Positions 42,714 through 52,276 of a DNA stretch of 64,000 bases are shown here, one piece after another. The DNA lies in contig CAVZQZ010000006.1 of the NCBI GenBank assembly GCA_963777565.1, positions 1-64,000 on the forward strand, written 5' to 3'. The stretch's first letter is position 1. Each line of letters starts with the position of its first letter. The DNA comes from CALMEC01 sp963777565. Lineage in GTDB: Bacteria; Actinomycetota; Thermoleophilia; Miltoncostaeales; Miltoncostaeaceae. Position numbers and translations under genes: made by a program. The notes beneath the pieces are model-generated. The model was not told where the DNA came from. It did not search any database and saw only the letters and a program-made list of their open reading frames with translations.

Positions 42714-43615
42714 GTGGGGACCCACACGTCCAATGGCCGGAGATCGCCCGGAATGGGTGTTGGTGCCCTGCGCGCCGAGCTCGCGACCCCGGCGCGACCG
42801 CCGCCACGTGACCTGCTGACCTCAGTCGCCCGCGCGCTCGAGGTGCTGGAGCTCGTCGCGACCGCCCCCGGCCCGCTCCCGGCCAAGGCCGTCGCAAGCC
42901 GGTTGGGCATCAGCCTGGGGACCGCTTACCACGTGCTGCACACGCTGGAGCACGGCGGGTATGTCGTGCGGCTCGGGCAGGGGTGTTTCGGGCTTGGCCT
43001 GAAGGTGTGTTCGCTGGCCCGGCTGTTTACGGATGGCGTCGACCTGCTGCCGGCCGTCCGTCCGGCACTGGCGAGCCTCGCCGAGCAGGCCGGGGAGGAC
43101 GCCTACCTGGCGGTGATGCGCGGCGGGGAGATCGTCGTCGTCGACGTGGTCGAGGGCTCACCCACGTTGCACGTGGCGGATCTCGGCGTGGGGTTCCCCG
43201 AGGTCGCGCATTCGACCGCGCTGGGAAAGGTTCTCCTGGCGGAGGCTCGGGACGACGACATCGACCATTATCTTGATGCGCACCGCCTGGTCCGTATGAC
43301 GGCGAGGACGCTCGTGGACCGGCGCCACGTCAAACGCCATCTGGGTGCGGTTCGCGAGCTGGGAGTCGCCCGAGATCTCGAGGAGTTCGCCGACGGGGTC
43401 TGCTGCGTCGCGTTCCCGGTTCGCGGCGGGGGGGAGTGACTCTGGCGTCGATCGGGATCTCGGTCCCGGCGGGGCGCTGGCGGACGGAGGGCGACCGGCT
43501 CACCCGCTTGTGCGCGGAGGCGGCCGAAGCCGGTTCGACTGCGCTTGCAGCGGCGCCCCCGCCCCGCCCGGAGGCTGCGCCCACGAACGGGGGCGTCGCC
43601 TCGAGGCCCGGCTGA
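42714..43615 (+). CDS. IclR-family transcriptional regulator, one homopolymer frameshift
   Basis: A winged-helix N-terminus (DLLTSVARALEVLELVATAP, AVASRLGISLGTAYHVLHTL) and an IclR effector-binding domain (DAYLAVMRGGEIVVVDVVEG, PEVAHSTALGKVLLAEARDD, GVARDLEEFADGVCCVAFPV). In the frame as given it stops at 43439 after a seven-G run (43428-43434). Adding one G continues VTLASIGISVPAGRWRTEG, the typical C-terminus, to a TGA at 43613-43615. GTG 42714 is used; ATG 42753 is an alternative. Divergence from the amidohydrolase-DUF59-ADH operon suggests it controls that operon in response to its substrate. Confidence 0.88.
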
Positions 43616-44158
43616 ACGGGTACGCCTCGGACCACCTCTCTCGGCTTCCCTCTGCCGATACCGGATGCCCCGTGCGGGCCGAGCGGACGACGACCCACCG
43701 GTTCTCGAGGGGAGCGCTGCCCGTCGCGGCCGAGCGGGACGCTTCGCCCTCCCGCGGCCATTCGCGGCTTCCTTCGAGTGTCACTTGGCACGGGGCCGCC
43801 GCGGCCAGAGCGGGGAACTCCGACCCGACTCAGGTCTCCGACGACTCACGTGCCCAAGCGCACGCATGGTTCGAGGCCGGCCAGCGCCCCCAAGAAGGCT
43901 GGCTGGTCGGCCTCGACGGGCCCGCAGGGCCCGCCCGAACCCCGACCACCGGCGATTCTCCACGCTGCCAGCCAACGCCCATCTACCGTGGTGACCGCAG
44001 CTCGAGCCCCTGCAAAGGCTTGTCCGAGGCACCGGAAGTGACGCTGCCAATCGGCTGAACGGTCGACGGCCACTTGGACACACTCTTGGGCCACACCTGA
44101 CCCCCAATTGGCACGGTTGCTGGCAGCGGTGTGACTCGGGACTGGTGAGGATTGGGTT
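43616..44158. other. Long intergenic region
   Basis: No convincing gene in 543 bases. A perfect 7-bp hairpin CGGGCCC-GCA-GGGCCCG (43917-43933) could end the IclR transcript. Several proline/arginine-rich frames exist, but none has a recognisable motif or start signal. A less GC-rich stretch at 44070-44158 precedes the next gene and probably holds its promoter. Confidence 0.45.
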
Positions 44159-44782
44159 GTGGCGAAGAGCTACTACAAGGCGGCGTGGATCGGGAAGCTG
44201 CCGATGTGCGCGATCTGTGGGGGTGCGGGAGACGGTCCGCGGGCGGAGCATCACTTGACGCACGGCGTTTCGGTCTGGCTCTGCGGTGCGCACCGGAGTG
44301 ATGAGTTCCAGCGGCGACGGGCGGGCCGCGACTTCGTTGCGAGCCTGCACGCGGTATGGCGGGCGGCGGGGATCCGGTCGAAGCGGCACGAGGCGGCGCT
44401 GTCCGCCCACCTCAACCGTGTGCGACGGCAGCCGCAACGGGCCCAGCCCGGGTCGTACTCGTGGCCGGCGCTGCGGCGTGAGGCGGAGCGCCGGTTCTCG
44501 GCCGGCGAGCAACCGCGACGCGTGATCGACGCACTGCGCCAGCAACACATGGGGCTCCCGGCGAACGTCCCGTCGGTCCGAACGATGCGGCGGTGGTTCA
44601 GTCAGGCTCGGTGGCTCGCGCCACCCGCATCCCCACCCAGAACGGGAGCGACCATCGCCGCACGCTCACCCTCGCCGATGGCGTCAGGGGGCACACGGCC
44701 GCAGCCGAACCCTGGCCCGCTCCCGGCCGGCGAGTCGGCACGTGACCGCCCGCGCAGCCGGACGCCCTCACGCCTCTGGTGA
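44159..44782 (+). CDS. Cys/His-rich HNH-like hypothetical protein
   Basis: 207 residues from GTG 44159. The N-terminal ~50 residues carry a zinc-site pattern, MCAICGGAGDGPRAEHHLTH followed by VWLCGAHRSDEF (CxxC...HH...C..H), reminiscent of HNH/treble-clef nucleases. The middle (YSWPALRREAERRFSAGEQP) and C-terminal SVRTMRRWFSQARW look helix-turn-helix-like. The last ~50 residues are proline-rich and disordered. I have seen similar proteins in deep actinobacteria only as hypothetical. Its 3' end overlaps the maf gene end (convergent, 15 nt). Confidence 0.6.
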   Translation: MAKSYYKAAWIGKLPMCAICGGAGDGPRAEHHLTHGVSVWLCGAHRSDEFQRRRAGRDFVASLHAVWRAAGIRSKRHEAALSAHLNRVRRQPQRAQPGSYSWPALRREAERRFSAGEQPRRVIDALRQQHMGLPANVPSVRTMRRWFSQARWLAPPASPPRTGATIAARSPSPMASGGTRPQPNPGPLPAGESARDRPRSRTPSRLW

Positions 44783-45361
44783 GGCGGCCTGCCACGGCGC
44801 AAGGCCGACGGCCTCGAGCAGCGCGACGAGGCGGGCGACGGGGAGGCCGACGACCGTGGTGAAGTCGCCGTCGATCCGTTCGACGAGCGCGCCTCCGGAG
44901 CCCTGGATCGCGTATGCGCCGGCCCGGTCCCGCCACTCTCCCCGCTCCAGATACCAATCCAGTTGTTCCGGGCCGAACGGCCGGAACCATACATCGGTCT
45001 CGTCGACGAAGGCATGATCGCCCCCCGCGGTCACGAGGCAAACGCCCGTGGCAACGGTGTGGCGTTGCCCCGACAGCGCCGAGAGCATCTCGCGGGCCTC
45101 GGTCCGGTCGGCGGGCTTGCCGAGGACGCGGTCGCCGAGGACCACCGCGGTATCGGCGCCCAGGACGGCTCCGCCCTGGGGCACGCCGCTGCGCTCGGCG
45201 ACGTCCCGCGCCTTCGCCGCCGCGTGCTCGGCGACCAGCTCAGCCGGGGTGAGCCCGTCGATGCCGTCCTCGCCGTAGCGCGACGCGACGACGCGATGCG
45301 CGATGCCCGCCGCGCGTAGCAGGGCCCGCCGCTGCGGCGAGCGCGAGGCGAGGAGGATCAG
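44768..45361 (-). CDS. maf: Maf-family nucleotide pyrophosphatase
   Basis: Hydrolyses non-canonical or methylated nucleoside triphosphates; linked to cell division control. Conserved sequence begins LILLASRSPQRRALLRAAGI, then AEHAAAKARDVAE, AVLGADTAVVLGDRVLGKPA, HTVATGVCL, GEWRDRAGAYAIQGSGGALV and DGDFTTVVGLPVARL. No ATG, GTG or TTG exists in frame between the ndk stop and this sequence. CTG 45361 (given here) or ACG 45370, which would give MSHLILLASRSP, are the candidates; the GTG at 45184 would lose the active-site N-terminus. Last gene of the valS-folC-ndk operon. Confidence 0.88.
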   Translation of the reverse strand: MILLASRSPQRRALLRAAGIAHRVVASRYGEDGIDGLTPAELVAEHAAAKARDVAERSGVPQGGAVLGADTAVVLGDRVLGKPADRTEAREMLSALSGQRHTVATGVCLVTAGGDHAFVDETDVWFRPFGPEQLDWYLERGEWRDRAGAYAIQGSGGALVERIDGDFTTVVGLPVARLVALLEAVGLAPWQAASPEA

Positions 45362-45389
45362 GTGGCTCGTGGGCGGCGCCCGGCGCCGG

Positions 45390-45809
45390 TCAGGCGACGA
45401 GCTCGGACGCCTGGAAGTGGAGCGCGAGCTCGCGCGCCGCGGACTCCGACCCGTCCGATCCGTGCACGATGTTCTGCCCGACCTCGAGGGCGAAGTCGCC
45501 GCGGATCGTGCCGGGCGCCGCGTCCTGGGGGTTCGTCGCGCCCATCATCGTGCGCATCACGCCGATCGCCCCCGGCCCCTCGACCGCGACCATCACGACC
45601 GGCCCTGAGGTGATGAAGTCGACGAGCTCGCCGAAGAACGGACGCTCGCGGTGCTCGCCGTAGTGCTCCTCGGCGACCGTCCGCGACATGCCGGTCATCT
45701 TCAGCCCGACGACCCGCAGCCCGCGCCGCTCGATGCGGGAGACGATCTCGCCGGTGAGCCCCCGCCCGACCGCGTCGGGTTTGACCATCACGAATGTGCG
45801 TTCACTCAC
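45390..45809 (-). CDS. ndk: Nucleoside diphosphate kinase
   Basis: Phosphorylates nucleoside diphosphates using ATP. 139 residues: TFVMVKPDAVGRGLTGEIVS, EEHYGEHRERPFFGELV, MMGATNPQDAAPGTIRGDFA and the catalytic His116 in NIVHGSDGSESA. Full length. It starts at 45809, overlapping the zinc-ribbon gene stop by 4 nt. Confidence 0.97.
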   Translation of the reverse strand: MSERTFVMVKPDAVGRGLTGEIVSRIERRGLRVVGLKMTGMSRTVAEEHYGEHRERPFFGELVDFITSGPVVMVAVEGPGAIGVMRTMMGATNPQDAAPGTIRGDFALEVGQNIVHGSDGSESAARELALHFQASELVA

Positions 45810-46345
45810 TGAGCGGGCTCCGGAGTGATTCGCGGGACTTGGGCGGTGTCATCCGTGATCGGCCCCATCACCATCGCCTGGGGGTTCTCGCAGAACGGGC
45901 AGAGCGACCACCGCGGGTCGACCGGCTCGTTGCAGCGGCTGCACGGCTCTTTCAGCTTGCGCATGCACGACGGGCACGCGAGGTACCTCGGCTCGGTCGG
46001 GAACCCGCAGTCGGGGCACGACAGCAAGGCCTGCCGCTCGAGCCCGACCGCTTCCAAACGCCGCTCGCGCTGCTCCTCGAGCGTCTCCGACGGCCGCACG
46101 GCGATGTACAGCAGCGGGCCGAGGTACGGGATGACCAGGGCGATCACGGCCATGAGGCGCGGGTAGCCCGGCGCATTGTTACGGCGCGCGGCGTCACGGA
46201 ACACCCACACCACCAGCGCCAGCCACATCAGCACCAGGAACACCACGATGAGGACTCTGAGAACTGTCCAGAGCGGCGAATCGAAGAACCGCGACAGTGA
46301 GTCGAAAACGTCAGCCGAGACCAGTGCCGCCACCTCGTCGTTCAA
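45806..46345 (-). CDS. Membrane-anchored double zinc ribbon protein
   Basis: 179 residues. Two TM segments (VLRVLIVVFLVLMWLALVVW at ~28-47; LMAVIALVIPYLGPLLYIAV at ~64-83) are followed by two CxxC pairs of zinc ribbons (LSCPDCGFPT, LACPSCMRK, PCSRCNEPV, LCPFCENPQ). Small proteins of this type are common in actinobacteria with no assigned function. Overlaps of 4 nt with folC upstream and ndk downstream place it firmly in the valS-folC-ndk operon. Confidence 0.75.
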   Translation of the reverse strand: MNDEVAALVSADVFDSLSRFFDSPLWTVLRVLIVVFLVLMWLALVVWVFRDAARRNNAPGYPRLMAVIALVIPYLGPLLYIAVRPSETLEEQRERRLEAVGLERQALLSCPDCGFPTEPRYLACPSCMRKLKEPCSRCNEPVDPRWSLCPFCENPQAMVMGPITDDTAQVPRITPEPAQ

Positions 46346-47670
46346 TGTGATTTCCGGCCAAATCCGCCGCGGAGCATATCAGCGGCCCCCGCGGGACCCG
46401 CCACGAGACCGGCACGGACGTCCGCCAGGAGGTAGAGCGAGCCGCAGATGAGCACCGCCCCGCCGGGCCCCGCGACGCTCCTCGCTCGCGTGATCGCGGC
46501 GAGGGGCTCTTCGACGACTTCGGCCGCCATCCCTGCGAGCGTGCCGAGATGCGCGAGCACGTCGGGCGACGCCGCGCGAGTGTGGCTCGACCGGGTCGCC
46601 ACCATCGCCTGGCACACCCCGGCGAGGGGCCCCACCATGGCCGCGGCGTCCTTATCGCCGAGCACCGAGACGACGGCGACGGTGGTGCGCCGCCCGACGA
46701 TCGAGCGGAGCGAAGCCGCCATGGCCTCCACCCCGGCCGGGTTGTGGGCGCCGTCGAGCACCGTCATCGGGCGACGGGCGACGACCTCCATGCGTCCCGG
46801 CATCCGCACCCGGCCGATCGCGCGCCGGAGCGTACCGATCCGAAGACGCTCCCCGAGGAGCCGCTCCGCCGCGGCGACCGCGACGGCGACGTTGTCGAGC
46901 TGGAAGTCGCCGTGGAGCTGGAGCGGCAACGCGCTGTATGCCCCCGCCGGTGTCACGACGTCCACCCCGCGCGGCCCGCGGCGGACGTCGATCTCGTCAC
47001 CCACCCGCCAGGCCGTGAGCCGGCGCGCCCTGAGCTCACGCGCAACGGCGGGCGCGGCGCGGTCGCTCAGGCGGCCGACGATCAGGCGGCCAGAGCCGTC
47101 GGAAGCGACCGCGAGCTTCTCGGCGGCGATTTCCTCCTCGGTGCTGCCGAGGAGCTCGGTGTGCTCGAGCGCGATGTTGGTGAGTGCGACAACGCTGTCG
47201 GGAGGCAGGACGTTGGTCGCGTCGAAGCGCCCGCCGAGGCCCGCCTCGATCACCATCGCCTCCACGCCGCTCCGGGCGAACACCGCGAACGCCCCTGCGG
47301 TGAGCACCTCGAACTGGGTGACCTGGTCGTCGGCGGCCAGGTCGAGCGTGTCGACCGCGTCGCGCACGGCTGCGATCGCATCGGCAAAGCGGGCCTGCCC
47401 GACGGAGCGCTCGTTGACCTCGATTCGCTCCCGCCAGCCGGTGACGTGGGGCGACAGGTACGTGCCGACCCGCATGCCCTGGCTGCGCAGGGCTGCGGCG
47501 GCCAGCCGGCAGGTCGAGGACTTGCCGTTGGTGCCAACCACGTGAATCGCCGGGGCTTTCTCGTGCGGGCGCTCGAGCGCGTCGAGGATCAGCCGCATGC
47601 GCTCGAGGCCGAATCGCATGCCGAGGATCGCGAGACCCTCGACGTACCGCGTCGCCTGGGCGTAGGTCAC
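46342..47670 (-). CDS. folC: Dihydrofolate synthase/folylpolyglutamate synthase
   Basis: A Mur-ligase-fold enzyme adding glutamate to dihydropteroate and folates. 442 residues. IHVVGTNGKSSTCRLAAAAL (P-loop ~45-55), YLSPHVTGWRERIEVNERSV, TAGAFAVFARSGVEAMVIEAG, GGRFDATNVL, ALTNIALEHTELLGSTEEEI, TVLDGAHNPAGVEAMAASLR. It starts at 47670, overlapping valS by 4 nt. Confidence 0.95.
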   Translation of the reverse strand: MTYAQATRYVEGLAILGMRFGLERMRLILDALERPHEKAPAIHVVGTNGKSSTCRLAAAALRSQGMRVGTYLSPHVTGWRERIEVNERSVGQARFADAIAAVRDAVDTLDLAADDQVTQFEVLTAGAFAVFARSGVEAMVIEAGLGGRFDATNVLPPDSVVALTNIALEHTELLGSTEEEIAAEKLAVASDGSGRLIVGRLSDRAAPAVARELRARRLTAWRVGDEIDVRRGPRGVDVVTPAGAYSALPLQLHGDFQLDNVAVAVAAAERLLGERLRIGTLRRAIGRVRMPGRMEVVARRPMTVLDGAHNPAGVEAMAASLRSIVGRRTTVAVVSVLGDKDAAAMVGPLAGVCQAMVATRSSHTRAASPDVLAHLGTLAGMAAEVVEEPLAAITRARSVAGPGGAVLICGSLYLLADVRAGLVAGPAGAADMLRGGFGRKSH

Positions 47671-50231
47671 GGCGCGGGCGAGCAGCCGAGTCGCTCGCGC
47701 TCGGCGGTGAGTTCCGCGATCTCTGTCGCGAACCGCTCTGTCTTCGCGCGCTCGGCGTCGACCAATTCCGCAGGCGCGCGCGAGACGAACCGCTCGTTGG
47801 CGAGCTGACGATTCGCACGCGCCAGCTCACGCTGTGCCTCGGTCAGCAGCGCGGCGAGGCGGGCGCACGTCTCGGCGGTGTCGACCGTCACGCCGGGCCG
47901 GCTCACAAGAAGCCGCCCGAGTTCGAGTGGAATCGACTGCGCATCGGGCGCTGCCTCGTCGACCCATGTGACGTGCGCAAGGGCGGCGACCGCGTCTTTC
48001 CGCAGGGCGAAGGGCTTGAGTTCCACGAGGGTCACGTTGAGGGGATCTCGCGGCTTCATGACGTTCTCCGACTTGAAGGTCCTGAGCGCGGTGACCGCTT
48101 CCATGAGCCACGCACCCTCGGTGCGGGCCTGCTCGTCGTGCTCCCATCCGGCGACGGCGAGCGGGTGCGTGAGGAGCATGCCGGTGGAGCCAGGCATCCG
48201 GGAGTAGCACTCCTCGGTGACGAATGGGATGACCGGGTTCGCGAGCGCCAGCAGCTGCTCAAGGACATAGCCGGCGACCTCCGCTGTCCCTTCTCCGATC
48301 TTCAGGAGCTCCAGGTACCAATCGCAGAAGCCCTCGAAGATCGCCCTATACAAGAGATCCGCGAGCGCGCTGAAGTCATAGTCGGCAACGAGGCGCTCCG
48401 CCTCGTTGACGGTGTGTCGAAGGTAGGAGCAGATCCACCGGTCGGCGAACGTCGTCGGCTCTGGCGCCTGTGCCCCCGCCCGGCCGCCGCGGTCGATCAC
48501 GAGTCGGGTCGCGTTCCAGAGCTTCGTCGCGAGCTGGCGGCCCTGCAGGATGCGCTGCTCGCTGAAGCGCACGTCCTGGGTGCTCGCCATGAGCACCAGG
48601 CCGAAGCGCACGGCGTCGGCACCGTGCTCGTCGATGAGGTCGAGCGGGTCGATGCCGGTACCGAGGCTCTTGCTCATGCGCCGCCCGTCGGGCGCCTGGA
48701 TGATCGGGTTGATCACGACGTCCGAGAACGGGATGTCGTCCATGAACTCGATGCCCATCATCACCATTCGGGCCACCCACAGGAAGATGATGTCGCGGGC
48801 GGTTACGAGCACGTGCCCCGGGTAGAAGCGCTCGAGCTCCGGTGTGCGCTCCGGCCAGCCCTGCGTGGCGAACGGCCAGAGCGCTGAGCTGAACCAGGTG
48901 TCGAGGACGTCGGGGTCGCGCTCCCACCCATCCCCCTCGGGGGCCTCGACGCCGACGTGGATCTCGCCGCCGCGGTACCACACCGGGATCTGATGGCCCC
49001 ACCACAGCTGTCGGGAGATGCACCACGGCCGGATGTTCTCCATCCAGTCCAGGTAGACGCGGCCGAAGCGCTCCGGGGTGAAGCGCACCCGGCCGTCTTT
49101 GACCGCGGCGATCGCCGGCTCGGCGAGCATGGTCATGTCGCAGAACCACTGGAGCGACAGGAGCGGCTCGATGCGCTCGCCGCTGCGGTGGGAGAACGGC
49201 ACGTTGTGTGTGTAGCCCTCCTCGGCGCGCAGCGCACCCTGGGCGCGAAGGTCGGCGACGACCCGCTCGCGACACTTGAGCGGCGTGAGACCGGCGTACG
49301 CCTCGCCAGCGAGCGCGGTCATGCGGCCGTCCTCGCCGATGACGCTCACCTCGGGCAGCCCGTGCCGGCGGGCGATGTCGAAGTCGTTTGGGTCGTGGGC
49401 GGGCGTGACCTTGAGGGCGCCGGTCCCGAACGCGGGGTCGACGTGCTCGTCGGCGACGATGGGGATCTCCCGCCCGACGAGCGGCAGGATGACCCTCTTG
49501 CCGACGAGATCGCGGTAGCGCTCGTCGTCGGGGCTCACGGCGACGGCGGTGTCGCCCAGCATCGTCTCGGGTCGCACGGTGGCGACGACGACCTCGCCCG
49601 ACCCGTCGCTGAGCGGGTATGCGACGCTCACGAGGGTGTCGGTGACCTCCCGGTCCTCCACCTCGAGGTCGGAGACGGCCGAGCCCAGGCCCGGATCCCA
49701 GTTCACCATGTACCGGTCGCGGTAGATGTAGCCCTTCTCGTAGAGAGCGACGAACACCCGTGCCACAGCGGCGGCGTAGCCCTCGTCGAGCGTGAACCGC
49801 TCACGCGAGTAGTCGAGCGTGCAGCCCAGCCGCTTCTGCTGGTTGATGATCTCGCCGCCGCTCTGCTCCTTCCACGCCCACACCCGCTCCAGAAACTCCT
49901 CGCGGCCGAGGTCCTGGCGGCGTAGGCCGTCCTGCGCGGCGAGCTGCTTCTCCACCACCGCCTGCGTGGCGATGCCGGCGTGGTCGGTGCCGCAGATCCA
50001 CTCCGCCTCACGCCCCGCCATACGGTGCCACCGGATGAGCAGGTCCTGCATGGTGTTGTTGAGCGCGTGGCCCATGTGGAGCGACCCGGTGACGTTGGGG
50101 AGCGGGATCGCGATGACGTACGGCTCGCGCTCGCTCACCGGGTCGCCGCGCAGCGCGCCGGAGTCGAGCCAGGCCGCCATCCACCGCGGCTCGGCCTCGG
50201 CCGGCTCGAAGCGACTGGACGGGGGGCTCAC
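47667..50231 (-). CDS. valS: Valyl-tRNA synthetase
   Basis: Class Ia aminoacyl-tRNA synthetase, 854 residues. HIGH-type motif PNVTGSLHMGHALNNTMQD (residues ~50-68), editing domain with VVVATVRPETMLGDTAVAVS, DARDIIFLWVARMVM-like ARDIIFLWVARMVMMGIEF, KMSKS-type GRRMSKSLGTGID, and a C-terminal coiled coil of ~70 residues (RLAALLTEAQRELARANRQL) as in other ValRS. Full length and intact. It starts at 50231; 130 nt separate it from clpX, so its promoter lies there. Confidence 0.97.
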   Translation of the reverse strand: MSPPSSRFEPAEAEPRWMAAWLDSGALRGDPVSEREPYVIAIPLPNVTGSLHMGHALNNTMQDLLIRWHRMAGREAEWICGTDHAGIATQAVVEKQLAAQDGLRRQDLGREEFLERVWAWKEQSGGEIINQQKRLGCTLDYSRERFTLDEGYAAAVARVFVALYEKGYIYRDRYMVNWDPGLGSAVSDLEVEDREVTDTLVSVAYPLSDGSGEVVVATVRPETMLGDTAVAVSPDDERYRDLVGKRVILPLVGREIPIVADEHVDPAFGTGALKVTPAHDPNDFDIARRHGLPEVSVIGEDGRMTALAGEAYAGLTPLKCRERVVADLRAQGALRAEEGYTHNVPFSHRSGERIEPLLSLQWFCDMTMLAEPAIAAVKDGRVRFTPERFGRVYLDWMENIRPWCISRQLWWGHQIPVWYRGGEIHVGVEAPEGDGWERDPDVLDTWFSSALWPFATQGWPERTPELERFYPGHVLVTARDIIFLWVARMVMMGIEFMDDIPFSDVVINPIIQAPDGRRMSKSLGTGIDPLDLIDEHGADAVRFGLVLMASTQDVRFSEQRILQGRQLATKLWNATRLVIDRGGRAGAQAPEPTTFADRWICSYLRHTVNEAERLVADYDFSALADLLYRAIFEGFCDWYLELLKIGEGTAEVAGYVLEQLLALANPVIPFVTEECYSRMPGSTGMLLTHPLAVAGWEHDEQARTEGAWLMEAVTALRTFKSENVMKPRDPLNVTLVELKPFALRKDAVAALAHVTWVDEAAPDAQSIPLELGRLLVSRPGVTVDTAETCARLAALLTEAQRELARANRQLANERFVSRAPAELVDAERAKTERFATEIAELTAERERLGCSPAP

Positions 50232-50361
50232 GCCGCACCCCGTTCGACGGGCGTGCGACGTGGCGCGCGATGTTCGGCGGCGGGGGTCATGATCGCGGGG
50301 AATCTACCCACACCGTTTTCGGTCCGCCGCGGCCGTGCTCACGGCCCGGACGGTATGCGGG

Positions 50362-51639
<1,278 letters not shown>

Positions 51640-51691
51640 CCGCGCTCCTACTGGTCGTTCGAGGTGGTCGTCATCACTCGCATCAGGTTCG

Positions 51692-52276
51692 TCAGTGGGA
51701 GTGAATCACCTGGTCGATGATTCCATACTCCTTCGCCTCCTCGGCGCTCATGAAGAAATCGCGCTCGGTGTCCTTGGCGATCTTCTCGAGCGGCTGGCCC
51801 GTGTGGTGGGCGATGATCTCGTCGAGCCGGGTGCGGAGGGCGATGATCTCCCTGGCGTGGATCTCGATGTCCGTCGCCTGCCCGGAGAACCCGCTCGAGA
51901 CCTGGTGGATCAGGATTTTGGAGTTGGGCAGCGCCATCCGCTTGCCTGGGGCCCCGCCCGCCAGGAGGAGCGCCCCCATGCTCATCGCGATGCCGACGCA
52001 GATCGTCTGAACGTCGGGCTTGATGAACTGCATGGTGTCGTAGATCGCGAGGCCGGCGTACACCGACCCGCCTGGCGAGTTGATGTAGATCGAGATCTCC
52101 TTCTCCGGGTCCTCGCTCTCGAGGTGCAGGAGCTGGGCGATGATGAGGTTCGCGATCTGATCGTCGACAGGCGTGCCGAGGAAGATGATCCGCTCGTTGA
52201 GGAGCCGGGAGTAGATGTCGAACGACCGCTCCCCTCGGGAGGTCTGTTCGATCACCATCGGGATGAGCGGGCTCAC
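51692..52276 (-). CDS. clpP: ATP-dependent Clp protease proteolytic subunit
   Basis: Serine protease subunit, 194 residues. Catalytic triad by alignment: Ser99 in VGIAMSMGALLLAGGA, His124 in KILIHQVSSGFSGQ, Asp173 in KDTERDFFMSAEEAKEYGI. The residue before the Ser is Met rather than the more usual Ala. INSPGGSVYAGLAIYDTM marks the oxyanion region. It starts at 52276, overlapping the trigger factor stop by 4 nt, giving the operon tig-clpP-clpX. Only one clpP is present here, whereas many actinobacteria have two adjacent. Confidence 0.96.
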   Translation of the reverse strand: MSPLIPMVIEQTSRGERSFDIYSRLLNERIIFLGTPVDDQIANLIIAQLLHLESEDPEKEISIYINSPGGSVYAGLAIYDTMQFIKPDVQTICVGIAMSMGALLLAGGAPGKRMALPNSKILIHQVSSGFSGQATDIEIHAREIIALRTRLDEIIAHHTGQPLEKIAKDTERDFFMSAEEAKEYGIIDQVIHSH

